A DNA stretch of 64,000 nt from UBA5195 sp034432755 (GTDB lineage: Bacteria > Chloroflexota > Anaerolineae > Anaerolineales > Villigracilaceae): positions 1 to 64,000 of the forward strand of contig DAOUBQ010000021.1 in NCBI GenBank assembly GCA_034432755.1, read 5' to 3'. The translations under genes were made by a program, and so were the position numbers. Shown piece after piece: positions 31,259 through 39,810 of this stretch (positions are counted from its first letter, which is position 1; each line of letters starts with the position of its first letter). Below the pieces are notes generated by a model. That model searched no databases and was not told the DNA's origin. It worked only from the letters and a program-made list of their open reading frames with translations.

Positions 31259-32494
31259 ATGAAACTGCTCGTTGTTGGACTCATCACCGTCCTGTACCTG
31301 CTCGACCTGGTCATTACGCTCATCAACGACCGACACAGCCGCCAACCCCTGCCCCAAGAGGCGCACGGCATTTACGATGACGAACAATACGCCAAATGGC
31401 TCGACTATTCAATGGCAACCCTGCGCCACAGCATCCTCGCCAAAACGATGCTGACAGCGCTCCTGCTGGCCTTACTGGCTTTTGGCGCGTTTGGCCTGCT
31501 CGAACACTTGGCGAATGCCTGGTTCAGCCATCCGTTGCTGCAAACGCTGGCCTTCCTGGGCATGTTTGCGTTCTTCAATCTCGTCATCAGCCTGCCGTTC
31601 ATCTACTACAAGACCTTCGTCATCGAACAAAGATTCGGCTTCAACAAGACCACGCATAAAACATTCTTGATGGACTTGCTCAAAAGCATCTTGCTGGCAG
31701 TCGTTCTGGGGAGCGGCATAGTATCGCTCTTGCACCTTCTTTATACAACCTTCAACGAACAGCTGTGGCTATTCATCGTTTTAGCTTGGGGCGGGCTGTC
31801 GCTCATTATCGTTGTCCAGTTCGTGCTGAACACAAAGATTTTAATCAAACTCTTCAACAAACTCACCCCCTTGCCAGAAGGTGAACTGCGGGATGAAATC
31901 GAGGTGCTGACCCGGCGGGTGGGCTTCAACGTCCGCGCCATTTCGGTGATGGACGCATCGAAACGCTCGACCAAACTGAATGCCTTCTTTAGCGGCCTGG
32001 GCAAAACCCGCGAAGTGGTGCTGTTCGACACCCTGCTGGAAAAACTTCAGCCTGATGAAATCCTGGCGGTGCTGGCGCACGAATTGGGTCACGCCGTTCA
32101 CAAAGACGTGCCGCGCCTATTGGGGATGCAAATCGCGGTGCTGGGAATCTACGCCGCGCTGATTGGGTTCATCTTGCAAAGTCCGGCGCTGGCGCAAGCC
32201 TTTGGGCTGCAAGGTGTACACTTTGGATTCAGCCTGGTCTTGTTCGGCATTCTCTCCGAACCACTCGACTTGCTGCTCAGCCTGCCCGTCAACGCCATCA
32301 GCCGCCGGGCCGAATACGCCGCCGATGCCTTCGCCGCAAAACTGGCAGGCGCAGCCCCCGCCCTGCGCGCCTTGCAAACCCTAGCGCAAGAAAACCTGTC
32401 CAATCTCAATCCCCATCCGTTTTACGTCCTGCTTCACTACACCCATCCGCCAATTCCAGAACGGTTGCGCGCCATTCGAGAAGCAAACGCATAA
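31259..32494 (+). CDS. M48 family (Ste24-like) membrane metalloprotease
   Basis: A 411-residue zinc protease with about six membrane helices. The active site is LAHELGHAVHKD (His-274, Glu-275, His-278) on the cytosolic side and the third ligand glutamate is in SRRAEYAADAFA; the terminal HYTHPPIPERLRAI is a hallmark of Ste24/CAAX-type and HtpX proteases. The length and the VIEQRFGFNKTTHKTF loop favour the Ste24p-like branch over HtpX. It may degrade or process membrane proteins. GGAGG precedes the ATG. Monocistronic. Confidence 0.92.
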   Translation: MKLLVVGLITVLYLLDLVITLINDRHSRQPLPQEAHGIYDDEQYAKWLDYSMATLRHSILAKTMLTALLLALLAFGAFGLLEHLANAWFSHPLLQTLAFLGMFAFFNLVISLPFIYYKTFVIEQRFGFNKTTHKTFLMDLLKSILLAVVLGSGIVSLLHLLYTTFNEQLWLFIVLAWGGLSLIIVVQFVLNTKILIKLFNKLTPLPEGELRDEIEVLTRRVGFNVRAISVMDASKRSTKLNAFFSGLGKTREVVLFDTLLEKLQPDEILAVLAHELGHAVHKDVPRLLGMQIAVLGIYAALIGFILQSPALAQAFGLQGVHFGFSLVLFGILSEPLDLLLSLPVNAISRRAEYAADAFAAKLAGAAPALRALQTLAQENLSNLNPHPFYVLLHYTHPPIPERLRAIREANA

Positions 32495-32585
32495 GAACGT
32501 TTACAAATCCTTAATCTGACGTTCCAGCGATGATAACTTTCGGCAGGTATGCTATATCTACCTTTACCGAAAGCAGGGACAAAAT

Positions 32586-32870
32586 ATGTTCAACTCTCTC
32601 CTTGTCACCGATTTTCGCTGGAACCGTCTACAAGAGCCTGCCCGCCCCTCGAACAAATCTGCCGACTTGATGCGCCTGCTCTCGGCGCTCGATACTGGCT
32701 GGCAAATTCTCTCGCCGGTGCGGGCGCTCGATTGCGCCGATACGCACGGCGGCCAAGCGCTGGAAATTGACCTGCACCAGCCCGCCACCGGCGAACTGCG
32801 CCAATTGCTCATTAGCCGCCAGGAAAGCGTGGAACGCTTTTTAGGCGAAGAAGGCGTTGTGATTCTGTAA
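32586..32870 (+). CDS. Hypothetical protein
   Basis: A 94-residue soluble protein of unknown function with the start FNSLLVTDFRWNRLQEP and a leucine-rich middle (LMRLLSALDTGWQILSPV). The fold looks alpha/beta and the C-terminal segment RQLLISRQESVERFLGEEGVVIL is well formed, so it is probably real. It is flanked by a GCTATATCTACC sequence that may be a promoter and by a strong terminator, so it is transcribed alone. No motif or homologue comes to mind. Confidence 0.6.
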   Translation: MFNSLLVTDFRWNRLQEPARPSNKSADLMRLLSALDTGWQILSPVRALDCADTHGGQALEIDLHQPATGELRQLLISRQESVERFLGEEGVVIL

Positions 32871-32898
32871 GGCGGAATCATTCTGCCGCCCCACCGAA

Positions 32899-32942
32899 AA
32901 TAACGCAACGACTACCCAATGTGGTAGTCGTTGCGTTATTTT
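32899..32942. terminator. Bidirectional rho-independent terminator
   Basis: A perfect 18-bp stem (starting AATAACGCAACGACTACC) with a 6-base loop between two convergent genes. A and T runs on both sides fit termination on either strand. Confidence 0.88.
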
Positions 32943-32961
32943 GCCAGCAAAAACGGCTTGC

Positions 32962-33828
32962 CTACTGCTTGCGAAACGGCTGGAAGCCCTCGCCCAGGGC
33001 CTCGTGCGCTGCGCCGACCACCATGAAGGCGCGCGAGTCGGCTTCGTTTACAATGTCCTTGAGCATTTGCACCTCGGAGCGCGAAATAACACAATAAAGC
33101 ACCGTGCGCTGCTCGCCGGTATAGGCCCCCGTCGCGCTCAAACGAGTGACACCGCGTTCCATCTCTGTCAGGATTTTCGCGGCGACCACATCGGCCTGAG
33201 AGGTGATAATTAACGCAGTGCGCACCGTTCCACCACCCTCCATGGTGGTATCCACCACCAGGCCGCTGACATAGAGCGTGATGACGGCGTAAAGGGCTTC
33301 CTTCCAGCCAAAAATAAATCCTGCGCCAACGATGACCACCGTGTCGGTCATCAGATAACTCTGGGTCATTGAAACGCCGCGATAGTGATTCAAGATGCGC
33401 GCCAGAATGTCACTACCACCGCTGGTGCCGCGTCCGCGATACACCAGGCCGTATCCAACCCCGGCCACCACCGCGCCATACAGCGAATTTAAGACGATAT
33501 CATCGGTGATGCCATTTTGGGGAAAGAACGGCAGCCACAAGAGCGCATCGGCAAAAAACGAATACGTTGCAATGGCAAACGCTGTGCGCAGCGCAAAGCT
33601 GCGCCCACCCAAAAAGCGCCAGCCCAGCAGAAAAAGCGGGATGTTGCCCATGAAGACCATCATGCCGATAGGCCAGCCGGTAAAGTGGTGGATGAGTTGC
33701 GAAATGCCGCTTACGCCGCCCGAAGCCAGGTTGGCTGGGACGAAGAAAATCCGCAATGCAACCGCCTGCACAAGCGTGCCAAACACAATCAGCGCGAAAT
33801 CGCGCAAGGTGGGCCAATATTTTTTCAT
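32962..33828 (-). CDS. YitT family membrane protein (DUF161 + DUF2179)
   Basis: A 288-residue protein of the YitT family. The N-terminal five-helix domain (DUF161) contains FVPANLASGGVSGISQLIHH and YRGRGTSGGSDILARIL; the C-terminal DUF2179 domain, a ferredoxin-like fold, contains ERGVTRLSATGAYTGEQRTVLYCVISR. Function is unknown but the family is widely predicted to be a membrane transporter with a regulatory cytosolic domain. A TATAAT box lies 32 bases before the start. Length is standard. Confidence 0.92.
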   Translation of the reverse strand: MKKYWPTLRDFALIVFGTLVQAVALRIFFVPANLASGGVSGISQLIHHFTGWPIGMMVFMGNIPLFLLGWRFLGGRSFALRTAFAIATYSFFADALLWLPFFPQNGITDDIVLNSLYGAVVAGVGYGLVYRGRGTSGGSDILARILNHYRGVSMTQSYLMTDTVVIVGAGFIFGWKEALYAVITLYVSGLVVDTTMEGGGTVRTALIITSQADVVAAKILTEMERGVTRLSATGAYTGEQRTVLYCVISRSEVQMLKDIVNEADSRAFMVVGAAHEALGEGFQPFRKQ

Positions 33829-33860
33829 AAAAAAGACCTGTTCGCGTTGGAATGCCCCCG

Positions 33861-33866
33861 ATTATA
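33861..33866 (-). promoter_or_regulatory. -10 element of the yitT-like gene
   Basis: TATAAT on the minus strand, 32 bases before the ATG. Its upstream part overlaps the terminator of the permease gene, so end of one unit and start of the next are compact. Confidence 0.55.
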
Positions 33867-33871
33867 CCGGC

Positions 33872-33912
33872 GAAAAGCGTCCCGAAGGGTTTTTCACCCT
33901 TTGGGACGCTAC
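33872..33912 (-). terminator. Rho-independent terminator of the uracil/xanthine permease gene
   Basis: On the minus strand a 15-bp stem (AGCGTCCCAAAGGGT / ACCCTTCGGGACGCT, one mismatch) with loop gaaaa runs into TTTT, 12 bases after the stop. Confidence 0.88.
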
Positions 33913-33923
33913 TTGTAATGTGG

Positions 33924-35312
33924 TTACTTCCCGTTCGGCTTGAAAAGCTGGAAAACCAAGTTGAGCAAGATGCCCACCACCGCTCCGGTGGCAATGGCCG
34001 GCCAGCCATAAGGGAAGACGGTTGGCAGCAGGGGCAGGGGCAAAAAGCCGCCGGGGAAACCGATATGCCCACCAATGCCAATGACCATCACAACCGCGCC
34101 AATTGCCAGGTTTTTCGGCTCGAACAGGTCCACTTTTTCGGAAATCAAGAGCGCGATTCCCTGCATTCCAATGACGCCGAACAGGTAAATCGCCAACCCA
34201 CCGCTGACCGCTGTCGGCACGGATTGGACAATCCCCGCCAGGTGGCCGCTGAACGACATCAAAATGGCGATCATCCCCGCCGCAATCAGCGAAACGCCGC
34301 TGTAGTTACGGGTGATGACCATCAGCGAGTTGTTCTCGCCGTAGTTTGTACCAGCCGCCCCACCCAGCAAGCCGTTAATCATATCGCCGATACCATCCAG
34401 CACAAGATTCAACCCCACAAACTGGCTTAAGCCATATTTGGGTTGTTTCAGTTCCTCGGCCAAATGGTCAACGTACAAACTAATCTGATAAAGATGCGCC
34501 GTGCTTTCGGGAATGGTGGCGATTGCCATGACCGAAATGCTGATAATGGCTGTTGCGCTTAACGCGGATGTAAACGCAGGAAAGGTGATGTGCGGGGCCG
34601 TTACAAGTTGCGCGCCGGTAATGGTGGTGTAATCTACCATCCCCAGCAGAGCCGCCACAGCATAGCCGACAATCGCGCCCAGCAAAATTGGCAGCATCCC
34701 AATAAACCCTTTGCCCTGAAGATAGACCGAGAACAGGATAGTGGAGAACAGCGTAACAAGCGCCACGCCCCACCATTTCAGGTCGCCGCCTTGCATACCC
34801 CCTGCCACGCCGGAGGCCATATCGAGCGCAGCCTTGCCGAGCGCAAAACCAATCACCGCCGCCACCGAACCGGTCACAATGGGGGGCAGAACCCGGTCGA
34901 GCATCGCTTTGCCGCCCGCAAAGCGGATGAGCAGGCCAATGAACACGTTAATCAGGCCCGTCACAACAATACCGGCCTGCGCCACGCTAATCAATTCGTC
35001 GCTGACTGGCTGACCAAACGAGGCGTTTGTCACGGCCAGGATGGCGGCGATATAACTGAACGACGAGCCATAATACAGCGGGATGAATTTCCCTATCCCG
35101 TAGCGCGAACCGAGCAGGGCCACAATGGTCGCCACGCCCGAAGCCAGCAAAACGGTACTGGTGTGAAAACCAACCAGCAGCGCCACCAGCACCGTGGCCG
35201 GGAACATGGTGAGGGCGTGCTGAAAACCGAGCAGCATGACCTGCCCAATGGGCGGGACATCGTTGGGCAGGTAGCCCATCACTTGGGGTTTGACTTGGAC
35301 CTTTTTGGACAT
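33924..35312 (-). CDS. Uracil/xanthine permease (NCS2 family)
   Basis: A 462-residue nucleobase transporter of the NCS2/UraA family, with about 14 hydrophobic segments. Family features include YLPNDVPPIGQVMLLGFQHALTMF at the N-terminus, RVLPPIVTGSVAAVIGF, the VAIATIPESTAHL helix (the glutamate of TM8 needed for substrate) and TNYGENNSLMVITRNYS in TM10. The TM8 Glu and the NYGENN motif agree with uracil-specific UraA. The ATG at 35312 has a GGAGGAAG site. A consensus promoter 220 bases upstream and an intrinsic terminator in the leader imply attenuation. Confidence 0.9.
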   Translation of the reverse strand: MSKKVQVKPQVMGYLPNDVPPIGQVMLLGFQHALTMFPATVLVALLVGFHTSTVLLASGVATIVALLGSRYGIGKFIPLYYGSSFSYIAAILAVTNASFGQPVSDELISVAQAGIVVTGLINVFIGLLIRFAGGKAMLDRVLPPIVTGSVAAVIGFALGKAALDMASGVAGGMQGGDLKWWGVALVTLFSTILFSVYLQGKGFIGMLPILLGAIVGYAVAALLGMVDYTTITGAQLVTAPHITFPAFTSALSATAIISISVMAIATIPESTAHLYQISLYVDHLAEELKQPKYGLSQFVGLNLVLDGIGDMINGLLGGAAGTNYGENNSLMVITRNYSGVSLIAAGMIAILMSFSGHLAGIVQSVPTAVSGGLAIYLFGVIGMQGIALLISEKVDLFEPKNLAIGAVVMVIGIGGHIGFPGGFLPLPLLPTVFPYGWPAIATGAVVGILLNLVFQLFKPNGK

Positions 35313-35365
35313 CTCTTCCTCCTCAAAAAATATGGATGACTGCGCCGATTGACGGGCAACAGGCG

Positions 35366-35400
35366 CAAAAAAAGAGCCGCCCAACGCGACTCTTTTTTAT
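35366..35400 (-). promoter_or_regulatory. Leader terminator hairpin (attenuator candidate) of the permease gene
   Basis: On the minus strand, AAAAGAG-T-CGC pairs with GCG-G-CTCTTTT across a GTTGG loop and is followed by T residues. It lies about 55 bases before the ATG, inside a leader of about 210 bases. Upstream of it, ACCT...AACCC pairs with GGGTT...AGGT to form a second stem that could act as antiterminator. Confidence 0.6.
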
Positions 35401-35529
35401 TGCTAACTTACCTGGAAAACCCCGCGGGAAAAGCAGAAACAGGGTTGCAAAGGTCTTGATGAATTTGAAAACGTTCTGATGAACAAAAAATTTTATTTGG
35501 GGCCAAGTGTTGTGTAGACATTAGGCCCG

Positions 35530-35557
35530 ATTTTATGCCGAAAAGCGAACCTGTCAA
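35530..35557 (-). promoter_or_regulatory. Strong promoter of the permease gene
   Basis: Minus-strand TTGACA (35552-35557), 16 bases, TAAAAT (35530-35535). Both hexamers are near consensus. Confidence 0.8.
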
Positions 35558-35573
35558 GGGACGAGGCGATTTT

Positions 35574-35903
35574 TTAAGGTCGAATGTCGGTGTTCGTGTT
35601 GTTCAGCCTCTGTTCGATTTTCTCAATCATACCATCAATAAGACCGAGCAGATAGGCTTCTTCATCGAGAGTCGGCCAGGCCTGCACCTGAGGGGTGGGC
35701 GGCGGCGTGACAGTTATTTCTGGCAGCGGAATGGCTTGCTTCGGGGCAGGCGTAAAGGTGGGCAACAGCCCAACCCGCACCTGCGGCGCAGGCAAGGTGG
35801 CCGTGGCCTGCGCTTCACTCGAATCGCTGCCAGAGCCGCAAGCAGCCAGAATCAGCCCGCCAACCACAAAAAACATGCCCAAGAGAAGATTTTTTTTGAA
35901 CAC
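35574..35903 (-). CDS. Short lipoprotein with proline-rich linker
   Basis: A 109-residue lipoprotein. The signal peptide ends in the lipobox LILAACGSGS, giving a lipidated Cys near residue 22. The mature protein begins with a Pro/Thr-rich unstructured segment (TLPAPQVRVGLLPTFTPAPK) and ends with a short helix (DEEAYLLGLIDGMIEKIEQRL). There is no recognised domain. It follows the exported-protein gene by 19 bases on the same strand and may be coexpressed with it. Confidence 0.65.
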   Translation of the reverse strand: MFKKNLLLGMFFVVGGLILAACGSGSDSSEAQATATLPAPQVRVGLLPTFTPAPKQAIPLPEITVTPPPTPQVQAWPTLDEEAYLLGLIDGMIEKIEQRLNNTNTDIRP

Positions 35904-35922
35904 CGCTCACCCTGCCAGGTGC

Positions 35923-36468
35923 CTACTCGCCATAACCTAACATCCAGCGCTTCCAGCCGTGATACTCTCTGGCAAGTTTCTGAATGGCCGCCACCAGGTT
36001 TAAGTGCGTGCCTTTCAAGTTCGTGCGCGCCTCGAGGATAGTTTGCGCAGCCAGTTGACGGTCGAGGACGACATAAAAGCCGTTGAAGCCGGCATTACGG
36101 GTGAACATGCTGTTGGTGTTCACGCGCGCCGCCTCGGCGATACTGATGTCAGTATAAAACGTCGCAAGTGCGGCGTCGAGCCGGGTCACATCGCGGCCCT
36201 TCTTTTTGTAGAAATCAATCACGGTCTGGAACTGCCTTGCCAACTCATACGAATCGCGGATAACGATGGCCTGGCTGTCGTACCAGGAGCGCACTTTCTG
36301 ATACATCTTGGTCAGGTCGGCATTGGAAACTTTTCCCAAACCAGGAATCGGCTTGGGCGGGTCATCCTCAGCAAACGCTGGGGTCGCGGTCGCCAGCAGC
36401 ATCGTCAGCACCATCACGAAGGCCACCAGCGGAGCAATCAGGGTTTTAAGGGTTGGTTTTTTGGGCAT
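35923..36468 (-). CDS. Exported helical protein
   Basis: A protein of 181 residues (184 if the ATG at 36477 is used) with a signal peptide ending in ATPAFA just before EDDPP. The mature part is helix-rich with the repeated pattern of a YQKVRSWYDSQAIVIRDSYELARQFQTVIDFYKKK type and no cysteine. The ATG at 36468 is favoured because GAAAGGA sits eight bases ahead, whereas the site would abut the first ATG. Function is unknown; it may be secreted or membrane-associated. A TATAAT box lies 40 bases upstream. Confidence 0.65.
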   Translation of the reverse strand: MPKKPTLKTLIAPLVAFVMVLTMLLATATPAFAEDDPPKPIPGLGKVSNADLTKMYQKVRSWYDSQAIVIRDSYELARQFQTVIDFYKKKGRDVTRLDAALATFYTDISIAEAARVNTNSMFTRNAGFNGFYVVLDRQLAAQTILEARTNLKGTHLNLVAAIQKLAREYHGWKRWMLGYGE

Positions 36469-36507
36469 CGCTGCCATCCTTTCGCTTTGCGTTGATTGTT
36501 GAGGGGA

Positions 36508-36513
36508 ATTATA
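36508..36513 (-). promoter_or_regulatory. -10 element of the exported-protein/lipoprotein operon
   Basis: TATAAT on the minus strand at 40 bases from the start codon, between the DUF2177 stop and the exported-protein gene. Confidence 0.5.
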
Positions 36514-36545
36514 GCACGCCCTGAACGATGGATATTATCCCCTGG

Positions 36546-36956
36546 TTATCCTGTTTTTCTTGCCAGCCAAACCGCCGCTGCCGCCGTGATGCCTGCCAGG
36601 CAAGTTCCCCAGGCCATATCAACCACCGTCATCAGGAGCGGCCAGCCATCCAGCGTGGCAAGATTGGTCAGATCGTAGGTGGCATACGCCACCAGCCCAA
36701 AAAAGGCCCCGCGCAGCGCGGCTGTTTTCAGATCACCGGCCTGAAGCGCTGGCCCGGTCACAAAAACCACCATCCCAGCGATGAACAGCAGGTAGAACAA
36801 GATTGCCGCGCCCCAGTTGGGACTTTCGGCCATGATGAACCCGATTTGGGAGCGGTAAAACGCCGGGGCGACCAGCCCCAGCCAAAGAGCGTCGAGCAGG
36901 GTAAAGGGCAACAGGGTCAGGAGGTAGGGTTTAAGAAAAGAAACCATTTGACTCAT
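36546..36956 (-). CDS. DUF2177 family membrane protein
   Basis: A 136-residue four-helix membrane protein of the DUF2177 family, function unknown. Typical features are the first helix LLTLLPFTLLDALWLGLVAPAFYR and the third-helix segment GAFFGLVAYATYDLTNLATLDGWP. It starts six bases after the GH13 stop, in the same operon. Nothing in the sequence suggests a specific role; a membrane function accompanying sugar metabolism would be guesswork. Confidence 0.85.
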   Translation of the reverse strand: MSQMVSFLKPYLLTLLPFTLLDALWLGLVAPAFYRSQIGFIMAESPNWGAAILFYLLFIAGMVVFVTGPALQAGDLKTAALRGAFFGLVAYATYDLTNLATLDGWPLLMTVVDMAWGTCLAGITAAAAVWLARKTG

Positions 36957-36962
36957 AGACGG

Positions 36963-39710
36963 TCACACTCCTGCTGCGGTTCCCTTCGGCTTTTTACTCA
37001 CGTTCTTTTTACCTGTTTCTTTTTTCTCAACAACTTTCTTCTCTCCAGCCGCCTTTTTCCGCGTTACTCGCTTCTTCTTCTCGACCTTCGGCTCTTCCTT
37101 CGCTGGCGGGAACATCTCATCAAACTTCGCCTGCAGCGATTCAACCCCAACGCCATTCAGCGTTTCAAACACCTTTTTCCACTGCTCCCCGCTGACAAAG
37201 CGCCAATCCAGGAAGGCATGGCACTGGTAGGCATTCATAATGAAAAACAGGCCCTTCTCCCAGATTTCGGCGCAAGAGCGGATGTATTCGAGGTGGGTGG
37301 TGTAATCACGAAAGATGGCGTAGCCTTCTTTGGGCAAATCCAACCCCTCGGCCAGGGTGCGCTGGGTCATTTGTCCGCTGGCTTTATCCATATAGCCCAC
37401 CGAAGTCTTAACCCAGCCACTGGTGGAAGCGTATTTGTTGTGATAAACCACCAGGCCGCGCTCTTCGGCATGGCGATTGCTGAATGCAAACACATCCTCG
37501 TTGACATCACCCTGTGGGGTGAAGAAATCGTAGAGTAAGAAGTTATCTACCTCGGCAAACACGTAGCGTTTGTGCAACAAGGGGAAAATCTTCCATTCAT
37601 GACCGCGAATCAGACCTTCGTTGGGCCATTCCTCCCATTTAGGGCGGCGAAATTCCATGCCGTACTTCTCGCGGTAGCCCTCAAACTGACCGTGACCGAA
37701 CATGGGAAGCCCCGGCAGAGTAGACATCAGCGCAGCCACGCCAAAATACTTATCGCCATCGCCAAATTGCTCGATGGCCGTCTTTTCATCGGGATTGTTC
37801 ATGAAGTTGACATAGCGCTTCATGATTTGCGGGTCGAACTCTAACGTGTTTTTCATCACCTGGCGATACTTGGCATTGTCTTCATCGCGCAGCATGTGCA
37901 TAAAGGCCGAGTTGTAAACGCGGTGCATGCCCAGTGTGCGCACAAAGTAACCTTCCATGAGCCAGAAGGCTTCGGCCAGCAGCAGGGTATCTGGCACTTC
38001 GGCGGCCACCCGGTCAACCACCTCGCGCCAAAACTCTTCCGGAACAAGCGCGTCAAACTCGGCACGGGTCATGCCATGCTCGGCGCGCGATGGAATCGCT
38101 CCGCCCGAACCCGGTTCGGGGAACCACAAGCGCTGGATGTGCTTCTTGGCAAGCGTCATGGCCGCGTCAAAGCGAATGATGGGGAAGTTGCGCGCCACGT
38201 GCAAAATCGTCTGGATGACTGCCTCGCGCACTTCGGCTTTAAGATAATTCAACTGCGCGGTATCGTTCCAGGGCATCGAAGTTCCATCGTTGCCATGATA
38301 AATGTAGCGCACATCGCCCGTCCACTTATCGATGCGCTTGAAAACCACCGCCGCATCCGACCGGGAGTAGTAATGGTCTTCGAGAATAACGGCGATACGC
38401 TCATGGTCAGATAAGTCTTCGCTATTGAAAGTATAGCCAGGATAGGGCGGGTAGGGTAGCGAGAGGAACCAATCGGGATGTTCGTTCACCCACTGCGAGT
38501 CGATGCCCATGTGGTTGGGGACCATATCCGCCGAAAGCCGAATGCCGCGCTGCCAGGCGCGCCAGCGCAGGTTTTCGAGCGCGCCCCAACCGCCCAGGTC
38601 GGCGGCAATGTCATAGGAGTAGAGCGAATAGGCCGAGGCCACCGCATCATGGTCGCCCATGCGCTGTTTAATGCGCTGGCTGGCGCGGCTGCGCTCCCAC
38701 AGGCCAATCAGCCACAGACCGGTGATTCCGCGCGCCGCCATCGTATCCAGTTCTTCATCAGGGATGGCATCCAGCGTGTGAATATCGCGCTGGTACTGGC
38801 GGCTCAACTGCTCGAGCCAGACGTAAGAGTTTTTCGCCAGCAAGATGCAGCGCGGCATCCAATCTTTATCGGGGCTGAAACGTTCATATTCCGCGTAAGC
38901 GCCGCCAAAACTGATGACTGGCGCATCGCCCGCGAAGCCGCCTGCAAAATTGCCGCGAATCGCTTCTTCTTTGACGAAATCAACGGCGCGCAAAATCCGT
39001 TGCACAAAGGCATCCCCTAGCAAGGCGCCCCATTTTGTGAGCAAAAATTGGAGTTGACCTTCCAGCGAATAAGGGGAGGCGAGCGCCGGAGCGCGCAGCG
39101 CGTGGATGAGCGTCTCGCCGGAACCTTTGCCGCCGAATTCTGCCTCGCCGTTAAAGAAATCGGCCAGCCCGCCTACGAGCGCCTCGTAGGCCGTGCCGCG
39201 CTTGAGCGGCTCGTCGTCGAACAATTCCTTGTACGGGGAAACCGCCGGGTTGAGGTTGGTGATGTGCAAGATGAGCATTTCTTGCAGCACAATTTGGCGA
39301 TGGTCACGCCCATTCGTGTTTCCGTTGAGATAATCCGCTCCCCCTATCCGATTTTGATACACCGCCACCGGGGGGAATTCCTCTACGAAGCGCAGCTGCA
39401 CCTTCTCAAACGATTCCCCGCCCATCCGCGCGCGCATCCAGTCAAAGGCACGGTTCAGCACGCCGGGGTTTTGCAATTCATATTGTCGGATGAGAATGTG
39501 CAGAATTTCGTCAATCAATCCCATCGCATAAATGTGGCTGGCCGGCACAGGCGCGCCCCGCACCGCAGCCATCTGCTCGGCAAAGCGGCGCGCGGCGGCG
39601 AAATCAGCCAAAAGCACGCGGCCATCGGTAGAAAACAGCGAGGCGTCGAAGCGGTAGATATCTCGCGCTTTTCGGGAGACATGAAACTCAAAGAGAAGGC
39701 AAGGTTGCAT
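36963..39710 (-). CDS. GH13 family glycoside hydrolase with long N-terminal domain
   Basis: A 915-residue enzyme acting on alpha-glucosidic bonds. Its first 330 residues are a helical domain unlike common GH13 modules. The catalytic barrel follows: region I DMVPNHMG (near residue 394), region II IIRFDAAM (nucleophile Asp, near 513), region III LLLAEAFW (acid/base Glu, near 577) and region IV MNNPDEK (near 636), where proline replaces the usual histidine before Asp. The C-terminus is a lysine-rich tail of about 35 residues. The ATG at 39710 has an AGGAG site. Trehalose synthase-like or sucrose/maltose-hydrolysing activity is possible. Confidence 0.82.
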   Translation of the reverse strand: MQPCLLFEFHVSRKARDIYRFDASLFSTDGRVLLADFAAARRFAEQMAAVRGAPVPASHIYAMGLIDEILHILIRQYELQNPGVLNRAFDWMRARMGGESFEKVQLRFVEEFPPVAVYQNRIGGADYLNGNTNGRDHRQIVLQEMLILHITNLNPAVSPYKELFDDEPLKRGTAYEALVGGLADFFNGEAEFGGKGSGETLIHALRAPALASPYSLEGQLQFLLTKWGALLGDAFVQRILRAVDFVKEEAIRGNFAGGFAGDAPVISFGGAYAEYERFSPDKDWMPRCILLAKNSYVWLEQLSRQYQRDIHTLDAIPDEELDTMAARGITGLWLIGLWERSRASQRIKQRMGDHDAVASAYSLYSYDIAADLGGWGALENLRWRAWQRGIRLSADMVPNHMGIDSQWVNEHPDWFLSLPYPPYPGYTFNSEDLSDHERIAVILEDHYYSRSDAAVVFKRIDKWTGDVRYIYHGNDGTSMPWNDTAQLNYLKAEVREAVIQTILHVARNFPIIRFDAAMTLAKKHIQRLWFPEPGSGGAIPSRAEHGMTRAEFDALVPEEFWREVVDRVAAEVPDTLLLAEAFWLMEGYFVRTLGMHRVYNSAFMHMLRDEDNAKYRQVMKNTLEFDPQIMKRYVNFMNNPDEKTAIEQFGDGDKYFGVAALMSTLPGLPMFGHGQFEGYREKYGMEFRRPKWEEWPNEGLIRGHEWKIFPLLHKRYVFAEVDNFLLYDFFTPQGDVNEDVFAFSNRHAEERGLVVYHNKYASTSGWVKTSVGYMDKASGQMTQRTLAEGLDLPKEGYAIFRDYTTHLEYIRSCAEIWEKGLFFIMNAYQCHAFLDWRFVSGEQWKKVFETLNGVGVESLQAKFDEMFPPAKEEPKVEKKKRVTRKKAAGEKKVVEKKETGKKNVSKKPKGTAAGV

Positions 39711-39744
39711 GGCAGGCTCCTGGTTGGGGTGTCGGTTCCTGTTA

Positions 39745-39750
39745 ACTATA
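39745..39750 (-). promoter_or_regulatory. -10 element of the GH13 gene
   Basis: TATAGT on the minus strand, about 35 bases before the ATG, with CAGGAG between. No good -35 is seen. Confidence 0.4.
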
Positions 39751-39796
39751 CTCCATCTGTAACCGAATGGGGGAATTCTGGATGAGTGATTTCGAG

Positions 39797-39802
39797 TATA
39801 CT
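39797..39802 (+). promoter_or_regulatory. -10 element of histidine kinase gene (leaderless-type)
   Basis: TATACT ends 8 bases before the ATG at 39811; no Shine-Dalgarno sequence fits. Confidence 0.55.
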
Positions 39803-39810
39803 TAATCGCA

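Noticed and set aside
30188..31387. A 399-residue open frame on the minus strand across the epimerase gene
   Set aside because: Same reason: antisense to a clear gene with a good ribosome binding site, with no recognisable motif of its own.
35312..35557. A known purine riboswitch in the permease leader
   Set aside because: The conserved purine riboswitch core sequences are not visible; only a generic attenuator arrangement is supported.
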